DNA of 64,000 bases, taken from assembly GCF_004698125.1 (NCBI RefSeq), contig NZ_ML214297.1, forward strand, positions 124,001 through 188,000, read 5' to 3'. Below the pieces are notes generated by a model. The model made no database searches, was not told the origin of the DNA, and saw nothing but the letters and a program-made list of their open reading frames with translations. Made by a program: the position numbers and the translations under genes. The stretch comes from Halosimplex halophilum. GTDB taxonomy: Archaea; Halobacteriota; Halobacteria; Halobacteriales; Haloarculaceae. Within the stretch, counting starts at the first letter, position 1. Every line of letters starts with the position of its first letter. Shown one piece after another: positions 22,493 through 31,822 of the stretch.

Positions 22493-23703
22493 AGGTCGAC
22501 GTCCAGTCGCTCGGGACGTTCAACCGCCTGGCCCACGAGGGCGCCGAACAGGCCACCCAGTCGCTGTGTCAGATGACCGGGCTGGACGCCGTCGTCGACG
22601 TGACGAAGATCACGCTGGTCGACCGCGCGGACGTGGGCGAACAGCTGGCCGACGGGGAGTACGTCGGCGTCCAGTTCGCCTTCGACGGGGAACTGGCCGG
22701 CGACACGGTGCTCGTCTTCGACCGGGCCGGCAGCGAGACGATCGTCGAATCGCTGGTGCCGGGCGGCGCCGACGACGAGGCGATGGCCCGCTCCAGCGTC
22801 GAGGAGATCGGCAACATCATGATGAGCGGGTTCATCGACGGCTGGGCGGACTTCCTGGAGACGACCATCGAACACTCCCCGCCGGAGTACGTGACGGGCA
22901 ACGGGGCGGCGATGCTCCCGGAACCCCCGGAGGGCGCCGAGCGCGACCAGGTGTTCGTCTTCAAGAGCGAGATCGAGTGGGTCGGCGAGTCGGTGAGCTT
23001 CTACATCTACATGTTCCCCGAGTACGACCCGCTCGCGGACGTGATGGCTCGCACCGCCGACACCGAGGACGACGCCATCCCGGTCGACAAGCTCGAGGTC
23101 TTCAACGAGATGACCAAGGACGGCACCCAGCAGGCCGCCGAGAACGTCGAGATGATGACCGGGATCGAGACGGAAGCGGAGGTCACCCGGCTCAGTTTCG
23201 CGCCGATCGAGGACGTGCCCAAACAGATCGGGACCGACACCTACGTCGGGACCGTCGTCGAGTTCACGGGCGTCCCGAGCGGCTTCCTGCTCGTCCTGTT
23301 CGACGAGGCGTCGGCGGTCCACATCGCCGAGGCGATGATGCCCGTCGAGATGGACGCCGACGAGCTGACCGACCAGCACAAGGCCGCCATCGAGGAGCTG
23401 GGCAACATCATGACCTCGGGGTTCGTCGACGGCTGGGCGAACGTGCTCCAGACCTCGGTCGACCACACGCCCCCGCGGCTGGTCCACGACATGGGCCGGG
23501 CGGTCGTCGACCCCCTGGCCGCACAGGTCGGTCAGCACCAGGAGCACGCCTTCATCATCGACTCGGAGATGCGCACCGACGACATCGCCTTCGGCGCCGA
23601 GATCCACGCCCTTCCGAACGAAACGGAGTTACGGCAGGCGCTCGACGAGCTACTCGTCGAACGAGCGGACGAGACCGAGGCCGACGTGGAAACGATCTTC
23701 TGA
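22489..23703 (+). CDS. cheC: CheC-family CheY-P phosphatase with two CheC domains
   Basis: 404 residues in two tandem CheC repeats, each starting LGTFNRLAHEGAEQATQSL or LEVFNEMTKDGTQQAAENV. Both halves keep the E-x2-N-x21-P active-site pattern (SSVEEIGNIMMSG...SPP near residues 100-128 and AIEELGNIMTSG...TPP near 300-330), so both active sites look intact. CheC removes phosphate from CheY and works with CheD. Starts within the end of cheY by 4 nt and is followed after 3 nt by cheD. Two-domain CheC proteins are common in haloarchaea. Confidence 0.95.
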   Translation: MKVDVQSLGTFNRLAHEGAEQATQSLCQMTGLDAVVDVTKITLVDRADVGEQLADGEYVGVQFAFDGELAGDTVLVFDRAGSETIVESLVPGGADDEAMARSSVEEIGNIMMSGFIDGWADFLETTIEHSPPEYVTGNGAAMLPEPPEGAERDQVFVFKSEIEWVGESVSFYIYMFPEYDPLADVMARTADTEDDAIPVDKLEVFNEMTKDGTQQAAENVEMMTGIETEAEVTRLSFAPIEDVPKQIGTDTYVGTVVEFTGVPSGFLLVLFDEASAVHIAEAMMPVEMDADELTDQHKAAIEELGNIMTSGFVDGWANVLQTSVDHTPPRLVHDMGRAVVDPLAAQVGQHQEHAFIIDSEMRTDDIAFGAEIHALPNETELRQALDELLVERADETEADVETIF

Positions 23704-23706
23704 CAC

Positions 23707-24228
23707 ATGAAAGTCTACGACGGGACGACGACCGAGAGCGAGCCCGCGACGCGGCCCGAGCGGGTGAAAGTCGGCATCGCCGAGTCGAAGGTCGCCGACG
23801 GGGAGGCACACCTCACGACCAGCGGGCTCGGGTCGTGCCTCGGCGTGGCGGTGTACGACCCGGCGGCGGGCGTCGCCGGTCTCGTCCACGCGATGCTCCC
23901 CTCGATCGACGAGATGGAGGGCGACAACCAGGCGAAGTTCGCCGACTCCGGGATCCGCGCGCTCGTCGCCGACATGGAGCGGCGGGGCGCCGACCGCGAG
24001 CGCATGACGGCGAAGCTCGCCGGCGGCAGCGACATGCTCGACTTCTCCGAGAGCGGCTCGGGGATCGGCGCCCGCAACGTCGAGACGGGCCGACGGACCC
24101 TCGCCGAGTTCGACATCCCGGTCGTCGGCGAGGACGTCGGCGGCGACCACGGCCGCTCGCTGCGGCTCGAAACCGGGTCCGGCGACCTCGTCGTCAAGAG
24201 CGCGAACCGCGATCCGATCACGCTGTAG
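23707..24228 (+). CDS. cheD: Chemotaxis receptor deamidase CheD
   Basis: 173 residues. CheD deamidates glutamines on taxis receptors and binds CheC. Family motifs are visible: TTSGLGSCLGVAVYDP with the catalytic Cys, GLVHAMLPS with the catalytic His, AKLAGGSDMLDF and GIGARN. The length is normal. It closes the cheY-cheC-cheD unit and is followed by a 240 bp gap before arlCE. Confidence 0.95.
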   Translation: MKVYDGTTTESEPATRPERVKVGIAESKVADGEAHLTTSGLGSCLGVAVYDPAAGVAGLVHAMLPSIDEMEGDNQAKFADSGIRALVADMERRGADRERMTAKLAGGSDMLDFSESGSGIGARNVETGRRTLAEFDIPVVGEDVGGDHGRSLRLETGSGDLVVKSANRDPITL

Positions 24229-24313
24229 GGATAGGAACGATCACGCCGCAGGATGGGAGAACGTCCGACGCGCGTCCGACGGGGGCGCGCCCGGGGCTCC
24301 AGGGAACGCACTC

Positions 24314-24367
24314 GTTTCTCGCTTTCTTTCTCGAAATTTACGTCCGACCTTTCTTTCCGCCTTTCCG
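24314..24367 (+). terminator. Pyrimidine-rich transcript end behind cheD
   Basis: A run of about 50 bases is dominated by T and C (CGTTTCTCGCTTTCTTTCTC, then a second TTTCTTTCCGCC block). Archaeal RNA polymerase ends transcription at such T-rich tracts without a hairpin, so this probably separates the cheY-C-D transcript from arlCE. Confidence 0.45.
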
Positions 24368-24382
24368 GCGTTGATTCAACGC
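24368..24382. repeat. Perfect palindrome GCGTTGA-T-TCAACGC upstream of arlCE
   Basis: A 7 bp perfect inverted repeat with a single-base centre, 87 bp before the arlCE ATG (24469). This symmetry and location fit an operator for a dimeric regulator of the archaellum operon, perhaps the winged-helix protein at 19677. The link is conjecture. Confidence 0.4.
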
Positions 24383-24468
24383 TGATATGGCGGAATTAAC
24401 CTCTCTGTTATCAGTAATGATACCAGAAACGGTACATTGAAGGGCGTTAGGGCGGACCTACGCACGTA

Positions 24469-26121
24469 ATGAGTCCCGTCGCTCAGTCGCTGGGCCCGGC
24501 CCTGCCGGGCGCGTCGGACGCCCTCCCCGGACTGCTGGTCGTGTTGACCAGCGGCCTCGTCGGGATGAGCATCCGGCAGATGATCGACATCTTCGGCGAC
24601 GGCGACGGGAGCGACGAGGACGACGAGAGCATGGCCGACGGCGGCCTGATGACCGAAGACGGCGACGACGAGGAGCTCGGCGGCTTCGGCGGCCTCGAGG
24701 ACGACGGCGGCGACGAGTTCGGCGAGTTCGGCGACGACGAGTTCGGCGACATGGACGACGGCGGCGGCACCGACACCGACGAGCTCGAACACCGCCTCGA
24801 CGAGCTGGAGACGGAGGTCGGCAGCCTCTCCTCGACGGTCAACACCGTCCGCAACGAGAACGAGCAGATCGCAGAGACGGTCGACGACGTCGAGGAGAAC
24901 GTCCGGAAGCTGCTGGACATCTACGAGATGGTCACCCGCGGGGTCAACCCCTTCGCCGACGACATGGAGCCCGGCGGGATGGGCGGCATGGGCGGCGGCG
25001 GGAACTTCGGGCTGTTCGACGACGGCGACGAGGAGGAGGCGGACGAGGACCTGGACGACGAGATCGCCAACGCCGACGCCGAGGGCTTCTTCGACGAGGA
25101 CCTCGTCGAGGACGACGCCCCCGAGGGAAGCGTCGACGACGTGATGGGCGGCGACGACCTCGGTGACGACCTCGGTGACGACCTCGGCGGTTTCGAGGAC
25201 GACGGCGGCACGTTCGACGACGACTCGCTCGACGACGGCGACGACTTCGGCGGGGCGGACGACTTCGACGACGACCTCGACGGCGAGTTCGACGACGCGG
25301 GCGACGACGGAGGGAACGACGACATGAGCGACGCATCCGACGGGGAGGGCGGCAAGTCCTTCGCGGAACTGAAAGACGAGTACGAGTCCGGCGACGCCGA
25401 GTGGGCCGACGAGCTCGAAGAGGGAGACGACGAGGCGGACGCGCAGGACGGCGACGACGAGCTCGGTGACGACCTCGGCGACGCCGACGACCTCCTCGAC
25501 GACGGGGAGTCGGACGACGACATGGCCGACGACGACCTCTTCGACGAGGTCATCGAGGACGACGGAATGGACGAAGTCGACGACGGGGTCGGGGCGGACG
25601 CCGAACCGACCGACGAGGCGGCGACGGCGCCGGAACCGGCCGAGACCGAATCGGAGCCGGAGTTGGAGTCCGAACCGGAATCGACAGCGGACCCGGAACC
25701 GGGATCGACCGCGGACTCAGGCACCCGGCCCGGGAGCGACGCGGCGGACGCGCCCGCCGAAGCGGCGGCGGGCGACTCCGACGGCAAGCCGTACCTGGCG
25801 ACGATGCCGGAGGGGCTCGCTGCCGAGCTCGTCGTCGTCGAGTGGCTGGAGTACCTCGTCGACCGGGTGGGCGTCCGCGAGACGGCGCGGGCCATCGACT
25901 ACTACGAGCGGATCGACTGGGTGGCCGAGCCGGTCGCCGAGGACCTGCAGGCGTACCTGCGCGGGTTCGACGGCTCGGGTGGCGAGGGCGGACTCACGAT
26001 CGACCACCACACCCGGAGCCTGCGATACATCAGCCAGCTCGACGGCGACGCCGCCGAGTCCGTCGCGCTCTCGAAACTCGCGGGGTCACGGGGAGGTGGT
26101 GCCGATGGGCTTCAGCGTTAG
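24469..26121 (+). CDS. arlCE: Archaellum accessory protein ArlCE (ArlC-ArlE fusion)
   Basis: 550 residues. A hydrophobic segment lies at about 19-37, then a coiled coil at ~105-150 (LEHRLDELETEVGSLSSTVN; ArlC-type) followed by VTRGVNPF. A very acidic linker of ~260 residues carries repeated DDLGDDLGDDLGG-type motifs. An ArlE/ArlD-type domain at ~440-530 holds YLATMPEGLAAELVVVEWLE and VAEPVAEDLQAYLRGF. Euryarchaeal ArlC/D/E form a cytoplasmic ring around the motor and receive the taxis signal through CheF. No separate arlD is present. Its end overlaps arlF by 17 nt. The start follows a 240 bp gap with a palindrome. Confidence 0.92.
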   Translation: MSPVAQSLGPALPGASDALPGLLVVLTSGLVGMSIRQMIDIFGDGDGSDEDDESMADGGLMTEDGDDEELGGFGGLEDDGGDEFGEFGDDEFGDMDDGGGTDTDELEHRLDELETEVGSLSSTVNTVRNENEQIAETVDDVEENVRKLLDIYEMVTRGVNPFADDMEPGGMGGMGGGGNFGLFDDGDEEEADEDLDDEIANADAEGFFDEDLVEDDAPEGSVDDVMGGDDLGDDLGDDLGGFEDDGGTFDDDSLDDGDDFGGADDFDDDLDGEFDDAGDDGGNDDMSDASDGEGGKSFAELKDEYESGDAEWADELEEGDDEADAQDGDDELGDDLGDADDLLDDGESDDDMADDDLFDEVIEDDGMDEVDDGVGADAEPTDEAATAPEPAETESEPELESEPESTADPEPGSTADSGTRPGSDAADAPAEAAAGDSDGKPYLATMPEGLAAELVVVEWLEYLVDRVGVRETARAIDYYERIDWVAEPVAEDLQAYLRGFDGSGGEGGLTIDHHTRSLRYISQLDGDAAESVALSKLAGSRGGGADGLQR

Positions 26122-26533
26122 CGGCTCCGCGGCGCTGGTGTTCGCCGGCCTGCTCATCGCCTTCGGCATGTGGCACGGCGCGGCCTCCGAGAGCTTCGAG
26201 CGGGTCTCGGAGGCCCGGAGCGACAGGGCCGACCGCCTGCTCGACCAGCAGAACACGGCGGTCGCCCTCTCCGCGACGTACGTCGACGGGACGCTCACGG
26301 TCGAGGCCGCCAACGACGGCTCGACGGCGCTGTCGCTCAACCGCACGGACATCCTGGTCGACAACGAATACGAGACCGGCTGGCGGGCGAACGCCACCGT
26401 CGACGGCGACGAGGGGACGTACCTGTGGCTGCCGGGCGAACAGCTCACCGTCGAGATCGCCACGGGCGACACGCCGAGCCGGGTCAAGCTCGCCACGGAA
26501 GACGGCGTCTCGGGTACGGAGGTGGTCGCCTGA
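26105..26533 (+). CDS. arlF: Archaellum stator protein ArlF, first copy
   Basis: 142 residues. A single N-terminal membrane helix (SGSAALVFAGLLIAFGMWHG) is followed by a short helix and a strand-rich domain (LTVEAANDGSTALSLNRTDI, TYLWLPGEQLTVEIATGDTP). ArlF and ArlG form the stator that anchors the motor to the S-layer. Overlaps arlCE by 17 nt and shares one base with the next arlF copy (TGATG). The MGFSVSGS start is shared with the next gene, showing recent paralogy in the N-terminus. Confidence 0.88.
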   Translation: MGFSVSGSAALVFAGLLIAFGMWHGAASESFERVSEARSDRADRLLDQQNTAVALSATYVDGTLTVEAANDGSTALSLNRTDILVDNEYETGWRANATVDGDEGTYLWLPGEQLTVEIATGDTPSRVKLATEDGVSGTEVVA

Positions 26534-27000
26534 TGGGCTTCTCCGTCAGCGGGTCGCTGGTCGTGGTCCTGCTGGGGCTGTTCGTCGCCCTCTCGGCGTA
26601 TTACGGCAGCGTCGCCAACGCCGGCGAGCGGCTCCACGACGCGCGGGCCGCCGAGTCCGACCGGATCGACGGGATCGCCGACTCCGATATCGCGATCACC
26701 GGCCTCGACGTGGTCACGGACCCGTCCTGCGGGATCCGCGTCGAGGTCAACAACACCGGGTCGACGGAGCTCCTGCTGAGCGACACCGACCTGCTGCTGG
26801 ACAACGGCTACCGGACCGGCTGGGCGGGCGCGGCCGTCGTCGACGGGACCGCCAACGGGTCGGAGCCCGGGACGGATCTCTGGCTCCCGGGCGAGCGCCT
26901 CACGGTCGAGGAGACGGGCCTCGACGCGGCGCCCCGGTCGGTCAAGGTCGTCTCCGGGCCCGGCGTCGCCGCCACGCGGGGGGTGACCGCCTCGTGCTAG
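26533..27000 (+). CDS. arlF2: Archaellum stator protein ArlF, second copy
   Basis: 155 residues, same plan as the first copy: MGFSVSGS start, one membrane helix (LVVVLLGLFVALSAYYGSV), then a strand-rich outer domain. Matching phrases in both copies include NTGSTELLLSDTDLLLDNGY against NDGSTALSLNRTDILVDNEY, and DLWLPGERLTVEE against YLWLPGEQLTVEI. It is therefore a tandem duplicate that has diverged. A Cys near residue 59 and a C-terminal Cys have no partner in the first copy. The pair could form a heteromeric stator. Confidence 0.85.
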   Translation: MGFSVSGSLVVVLLGLFVALSAYYGSVANAGERLHDARAAESDRIDGIADSDIAITGLDVVTDPSCGIRVEVNNTGSTELLLSDTDLLLDNGYRTGWAGAAVVDGTANGSEPGTDLWLPGERLTVEETGLDAAPRSVKVVSGPGVAATRGVTASC

Positions 27001-27066
27001 CGAGCCCCCGTGCGGTCGACTCCGCCCGGCAGCCGGCCCGCCCGACCGGCGCGGAGGTGGTCCGGC

Positions 27067-27528
27067 GTGGCTAGCGTCTCCGTCTCCCACATGATCCTGT
27101 TCATCGCCTCGATGCTGGTCGCCGCCAGCGTGGCCGGCGTGTTCACCGACACGGTCGGCCAGCTGAGCAACGCCATCGACGACCAGGGGCTGCAGGTCAG
27201 CCAGGACGTGCGCACGGACGTCGAGATCATCAGCGACAGCGGCTCGTCGAACGTCTACGACGACACCACGGACAACGTCACGCTCCACGTCAAGAACACG
27301 GGATCGGAGACGTTACCGGCCGACCCGGGCGCGGTCAACGTCTTCGTCAACGGCCAGTTCGAGACGGACGTGACCGTGTCGCTGTACGGCGAGGGGCCGT
27401 CCTGGCGGCCCGGGTCGGTCCTGAAACTGGTGATCGACCGCTCCGACGACCCGCTCGCGGTCAACGAGGACCACCGCGTGAAGGTGGTCGTCAACGGCGA
27501 CGAGGAGGTGTTCGAGTTCCGCACATGA
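27067..27528 (+). CDS. arlG: Archaellum stator protein ArlG
   Basis: 153 residues. The N-terminal helix [20 protein letters not shown] matches the ArlG hallmark, followed by a strand-rich domain ([20 protein letters not shown], a [19 protein letters not shown] end). ArlG forms a filament that, capped by ArlF, binds the S-layer protein. The GTG at 27067 is used because the helix begins right after it; a purine-rich GGAGGTGG stretch sits about 10 bases upstream. Its stop overlaps arlH by 4 nt. Confidence 0.88.
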   Translation: MASVSVSHMILFIASMLVAASVAGVFTDTVGQLSNAIDDQGLQVSQDVRTDVEIISDSGSSNVYDDTTDNVTLHVKNTGSETLPADPGAVNVFVNGQFETDVTVSLYGEGPSWRPGSVLKLVIDRSDDPLAVNEDHRVKVVVNGDEEVFEFRT

Positions 27529-28286
27529 GCATCGCGACAAACGACCTGTTCTCGCTGGGACTGAAGGAGCGCGACCGGATCAACAAGGAGCTGGGCGGCG
27601 GCATCCCGCCGGGCAGCATCGTCCTCGTCGAGGGCGACTACGGCGCCGGCAAGTCCGCCATCAGCCAGCGGTTCGCCTACGGCCTCTGCGAGGAGGGCCA
27701 CTCGGTGACGATGCTCTCGACCGAACTGACGGTCGGGAGCTTCCTCGACCAGATGCACTCGCTGGACTACGGCATGGTCGAGCACCTGCTGGACGAGAAC
27801 TGCCTGTTCCTCCACGCCGACATCGGCGACGGGAACACCTTCTCCGGCTCCGAGGACGAGGGCGACCGCAAGGAGCTGCTCAAGCGGCTGATGGAGGCCG
27901 AGCTGATGTGGGAGTCGGAGGTCGTCATCATCGACACCTTCGACGCAATCCTCCGCAACGACCCCAAGTTCGAGGCGCTGGTCCGCCAGAACGAGGAACG
28001 GCAGGCCGCCCTGGAGATCATCTCCTTCTTCCGGGACATCATCTCCCAGGGGAAGGTCATCATGCTGACCGTCGACCCCTCGACGCTGGACGAGGAGGCC
28101 ATCGGCCCCTTCCGGGCGATCGCCGACGTGTTCCTCGAACTGGAGATGATCGAGGTCGGCAACGACGTGCGACGGCAGATCAGCGTCCTCCGCTTTGCCG
28201 GCATGGGCGAACAGGTCGGCGACACCATCGGCTACTCCGTCCGCTCGGGGACCGGTATCGTGATCGAATCGCGCAGCGTCGCGTAA
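27525..28286 (+). CDS. arlH: Archaellum ATP-binding protein ArlH
   Basis: 253 residues, KaiC-like fold. Walker A GDYGAGKS is at 37-44 and Walker [11 protein letters not shown] near residues 129-138. ArlH binds but hardly hydrolyses ATP, and docks on the motor ATPase ArlI as a regulator of assembly or switching. Starts within the end of arlG (ATGA). The length is in the normal range for the family. Confidence 0.95.
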   Translation: MSIATNDLFSLGLKERDRINKELGGGIPPGSIVLVEGDYGAGKSAISQRFAYGLCEEGHSVTMLSTELTVGSFLDQMHSLDYGMVEHLLDENCLFLHADIGDGNTFSGSEDEGDRKELLKRLMEAELMWESEVVIIDTFDAILRNDPKFEALVRQNEERQAALEIISFFRDIISQGKVIMLTVDPSTLDEEAIGPFRAIADVFLELEMIEVGNDVRRQISVLRFAGMGEQVGDTIGYSVRSGTGIVIESRSVA

Positions 28287-28307
28287 CACACCAGGGAGGA
28301 GCACAGC

Positions 28308-29984
28308 ATGACAGACCACGGACGACCCAAACCCTCGGACGAACTCAGGCAGGTCGCGTCGCGCCGACCGCACCTGATGGACCACCTGAAGAAGTTCAAG
28401 CAGATCACCGGGGAGTTCCCCACGTTCATCGAGGAGGCCGACGACGACTACGAGTCCGACCGGCCGAACGTCCTCTACCCCGTCGGCGGGCCGATCTTCT
28501 GTCACATCTACGGCGACATCGGCCAGGACATGAAATACTACGCCATCGAGCCGGAGCTCGACGACGAGGAGTCGGTCGTCTTCGAGGAGGTCCGGAACAA
28601 GCTCCTCCAGAAGAGCGTCAACAAGCCCGCCCCCACCAGCGACACGGAGTACGACGACCGCATCGAGGAGCTGCTCCAGGAGTCGACCGCCGTCAAGAGC
28701 GGCGCCAGCGACGAGAGCGGCGTCCTCTCGCGGTTCTCCAAGCTCTCGAACCTCGGGAAGGTCGAGGTCACCGAGTCGACCTACGAGAACATCCTCTACC
28801 GACTGAATCGGGACATCGTCGGGCTCGGCCCCCTGGAGCCGGTGATGCGAGACCCGGCCAACGAGGACATCCACGTCATCGGCCCCCACGAGTGCCACGT
28901 CGACCACTCCGTCTACGGGATGCTCTCGACCACCGTGGACTTCGGCACGCCCGAGGAGTACGACCAGTGGCTCAAGAACATGGGCGAGCGCATCGGCGAC
29001 CCCGTCTCCGACAGCGACCCCATCGTCGACTCGACGCTGCCGGACGGCTCGCGTCTCAACCTCATCTACTCCGACGACGTGTCCGTCAAGGGCCCCTCGC
29101 TGACCATCCGCCAGGGCGACGAGGTGCCCCTCTCGATCTTCCAGATCACCAAGTGGGGGACGCTGAGCCCCCAACTCGCGGCGTATCTCTGGCTCTGCCT
29201 GGAGAACGAGCAGACCGTCTTCGTCGTCGGGGAGACGGCGTCCGGGAAGACCACCACCCTCAACTCCATCATGGCGTTCATCCCCCGGGACGCGAAGATC
29301 TACACCGCGGAGGACACCGCCGAGGTGCTGCCGCCCCACGACACCTGGCAGAAGCTCCTGACCAGGGAGGGCGACGACGAGAGCTCCAGCGTCGACATGT
29401 TCGACCTCGTCGCGGCCGCCCTCCGTTCGCGCCCCGACTACATCATCGTCGGCGAGGTCCGCGGCGAGGAGGGGCGCATGGCGTTCCAGGCCGCCCAGAC
29501 CGGCCACCCGGTGATGCTGACCTTCCACGCCTCCGACATCGTCTCGATGATCCAGCGGTTCACCGGCGAACCGATCAACGTCCCGGAGACGTTCATGGAC
29601 GTGGCCGACGTGGCGCTGTTCCAGAACCGCGTCAAGCAGGGCGACGACGTGCTTCGCCGGGTGACTTCCGTCCAGGAGATCGAGGGCTACTCCAAGGAGA
29701 TGGACGGGGTCGTCACCCGCCAGAGCTTCTACTGGGACCCCGTCGAGGACGAGATCGTCTTCCAGGGCATGAACAACTCCTTCGTCCTCGAGGAGCAGAT
29801 CGCGACGCTGCTGGGCTACGAGGACACCCGCGACATCTACGACGACCTGAACTTCCGTGCGAGCGTCATCGAGCGCGCGATCCAGGAGGGTATCCTGGGG
29901 TACCACGAGGTCAACGAGCTGATCGAGGACTTCCAGCGCGACGGCGTGGAGGGCCTCCCCTTCGACATCCACAGGACCGAGTGA
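28308..29984 (+). CDS. arlI: Archaellum motor ATPase ArlI
   Basis: 558-residue type II/IV secretion-family ATPase that drives assembly and rotation. The N-terminal ~220 residues are the family-specific domain; the ATPase core follows with Walker [13 protein letters not shown] at ~306-317, Asp box, Walker [15 protein letters not shown] near 378-391, and the His box [10 protein letters not shown] near 398. Length and motifs are complete. AGGGAGGAG precedes the ATG by ~8 nt, a clear Shine-Dalgarno site inside the operon. Its stop overlaps arlJ (TGATG). Confidence 0.97.
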   Translation: MTDHGRPKPSDELRQVASRRPHLMDHLKKFKQITGEFPTFIEEADDDYESDRPNVLYPVGGPIFCHIYGDIGQDMKYYAIEPELDDEESVVFEEVRNKLLQKSVNKPAPTSDTEYDDRIEELLQESTAVKSGASDESGVLSRFSKLSNLGKVEVTESTYENILYRLNRDIVGLGPLEPVMRDPANEDIHVIGPHECHVDHSVYGMLSTTVDFGTPEEYDQWLKNMGERIGDPVSDSDPIVDSTLPDGSRLNLIYSDDVSVKGPSLTIRQGDEVPLSIFQITKWGTLSPQLAAYLWLCLENEQTVFVVGETASGKTTTLNSIMAFIPRDAKIYTAEDTAEVLPPHDTWQKLLTREGDDESSSVDMFDLVAAALRSRPDYIIVGEVRGEEGRMAFQAAQTGHPVMLTFHASDIVSMIQRFTGEPINVPETFMDVADVALFQNRVKQGDDVLRRVTSVQEIEGYSKEMDGVVTRQSFYWDPVEDEIVFQGMNNSFVLEEQIATLLGYEDTRDIYDDLNFRASVIERAIQEGILGYHEVNELIEDFQRDGVEGLPFDIHRTE

Positions 29985-31738
29985 TGGCGTCGGCAGACGA
30001 ATCCGCGGGTACGGTCGAACTCACGCTCACGTCCGCCCTCGCGGGGCTCGTCGACGCCTACGAGCAGATGCCGATGCCGCTGAACCGGTACCTCGGCGTC
30101 ATCCTCGTCCCCTCGGTGGTCTTCTTCGCCGCGACGGTCGGCGCCGGCCTGCTGCTGGACCTCCCGCTGCTGATCCGCGGGCCGATCCCGCTGCTCGGGT
30201 TCCTGCTGTTCGCCTCGGCGGTCTTCTACCCGAAGATACTGCTCTCCCAGCGCAGGGCGGAGCTCAACAACCAGTTCCACCTCGTCGTCACCCACATGAC
30301 GGTCCTCTCGACGACGAACATCGACCGCATGGAGGTGTTCCGCCAGCTCTCCAAACAGGACCAGTACGGCGAGATGGCCGCCGAGATCGGCCGCGTCGTC
30401 GAACTCGTCGACACCTGGAACCAGAGCCTGGACGACGCCTGCCGCCGCCGCGCCAAGCAGGTCCCCAGCGAGGTCGTCTCCGACTTCTTCGACCGCCTGG
30501 GCTACACCCTCGGCGCCGGCCAGGCGCTCGACGACTACCTCGTCTCCGAGCAGGACCAGATCATCGCCAACTACAAGACCGTCTACCAGGGCACGCTGGA
30601 CAACCTGGAGGTCATGAAGGACCTCTATCTGTCGATGATCCTCTCGATGACCTTCGCGCTGGTGTTCGCGGTCGTCCTCCCGGTCCTGACGGGCACGAAC
30701 CCGACGATGACCGTCAGCGCCGTCATCGTCCTCTACGTGTTCGTCCAGTCGGGCTTCTACCTCGCCATCCGCTCGATGGCGCCCCACGACCCGTTGTGGT
30801 ACCACCCCGAGGACAAGGACTCGCCCGTCGAGTCGAAGATCCGCAACGCCACCGTCGCCGGCACCGCCCTCTCGGTCGGCCTCCTCCTGTTTTCCCTGCT
30901 CGGGATGCTCGGCGTCTCGCCGGTCACGCTGGACGACGCGGTCTTCTTCCTCGACCCGCTCCCGCTGCCGTTCTACGCGGCGATCCCCACGCTCCCCTTG
31001 CTCATCCCCGGCTTCGTCGTCGGCGCCGAGGAGAAGAAGATCAAGGCGCGCGACGAGGAGTTCCCCAGCTTCATCCGCGCGCTCGGCGCCACGGAGGGCG
31101 CCAAGCAGTCGACCACCTCGACGGTGCTGGAGACGCTCCGCAAGAAGGACTTCGGGCCGCTGACCGACAACGTCGACAACCTCTACAAGCGGCTGAACAT
31201 GCGCATCGAGACGACCGAGGCCTGGCGCCACTTCACCGCCGAGTGTCGCTCCTCGCTCATCCAGAAGTTCTCGGAGATGTACCTCATCGGCCGCGAGATG
31301 GGCGGCGACCCGAAGCTGCTCGGCGAACTCATCTCCGAGAACATGATGGAGGTCCAGCAGCTGCGCCAGCGCCGCACGCAGGCGACCACCACGCTGATCG
31401 GCCTCCTCTACGGGATCACCGCCGCCTCCACGTTCGCCTTCTTCATCGGCCTCCAGGTCGTCAACATCCTCGCCTCGATGAGTCTCGACCTCCAGGCCAA
31501 CACCGACAACTTCGACGTGGGCAGCCTCATCAATACCGAGGTGTACAACATCCCGCTCATCGAGTTCCTGCTGGTCGTCATCATCATGTTCGGCGCGATG
31601 CTCTCGGCGCTGATGATCCGCACCGTCGACGGCGGACACAAGATCAACACCTACGTCCACTTCGTCGCGCTCACCTGGGTCGGCTCGATCACCGGCGTCG
31701 CCACGAAGTGGCTGGTGACGCAGTTCCTGGCAATATAA
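29984..31738 (+). CDS. arlJ: Archaellum membrane platform protein ArlJ
   Basis: 584 residues, polytopic membrane protein of the T2SF/TadC type that anchors ArlI and feeds archaellins into the filament. Hydrophobic segments lie at about residues 35-58, 64-82, 220-262, 295-325, 475-505 and 520-580, with two large charged cytoplasmic parts (LTNNQFHLVVTHMTVLSTTN-like region and EGAKQSTTSTVLETLRKKDF). Starts one base into the arlI stop. It is the last gene of the operon and is followed by an unusual non-coding region. Confidence 0.95.
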   Translation: MASADESAGTVELTLTSALAGLVDAYEQMPMPLNRYLGVILVPSVVFFAATVGAGLLLDLPLLIRGPIPLLGFLLFASAVFYPKILLSQRRAELNNQFHLVVTHMTVLSTTNIDRMEVFRQLSKQDQYGEMAAEIGRVVELVDTWNQSLDDACRRRAKQVPSEVVSDFFDRLGYTLGAGQALDDYLVSEQDQIIANYKTVYQGTLDNLEVMKDLYLSMILSMTFALVFAVVLPVLTGTNPTMTVSAVIVLYVFVQSGFYLAIRSMAPHDPLWYHPEDKDSPVESKIRNATVAGTALSVGLLLFSLLGMLGVSPVTLDDAVFFLDPLPLPFYAAIPTLPLLIPGFVVGAEEKKIKARDEEFPSFIRALGATEGAKQSTTSTVLETLRKKDFGPLTDNVDNLYKRLNMRIETTEAWRHFTAECRSSLIQKFSEMYLIGREMGGDPKLLGELISENMMEVQQLRQRRTQATTTLIGLLYGITAASTFAFFIGLQVVNILASMSLDLQANTDNFDVGSLINTEVYNIPLIEFLLVVIIMFGAMLSALMIRTVDGGHKINTYVHFVALTWVGSITGVATKWLVTQFLAI

Positions 31739-31739
31739 G

Positions 31740-31812
31740 CCCACTTTTTCGGCGGAGAGCTCCTTGCGCGCCGAAGGCCCGCTGCGGGGGTCCTCCGCCG
31801 AAAAAACGTGGG
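31740..31812. repeat. Large hairpin directly behind arlJ
   Basis: CCCACTTTTTCGGCGGA (31740-31756) pairs with TCCGCCGAAAAAACGTGGG (31794-31812): 17 paired bases with one small bulge around a 37-base GC-rich loop. It starts right after the arlJ stop. The T-run is in the 5' arm and the A-run in the 3' arm, so it is not a standard intrinsic terminator for the arl operon, though the T-run itself could end transcripts on either strand. Confidence 0.65.
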
Positions 31813-31822
31813 GAATAACACC

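Noticed and set aside
25140-25190. Tandem DNA repeat in arlCE (GACGACCTCGGTGACGACCTC-type units) as a CRISPR or mobile repeat
   Set aside because: The units are in-frame coding sequence for DDLG motifs of an acidic linker, with no spacers.
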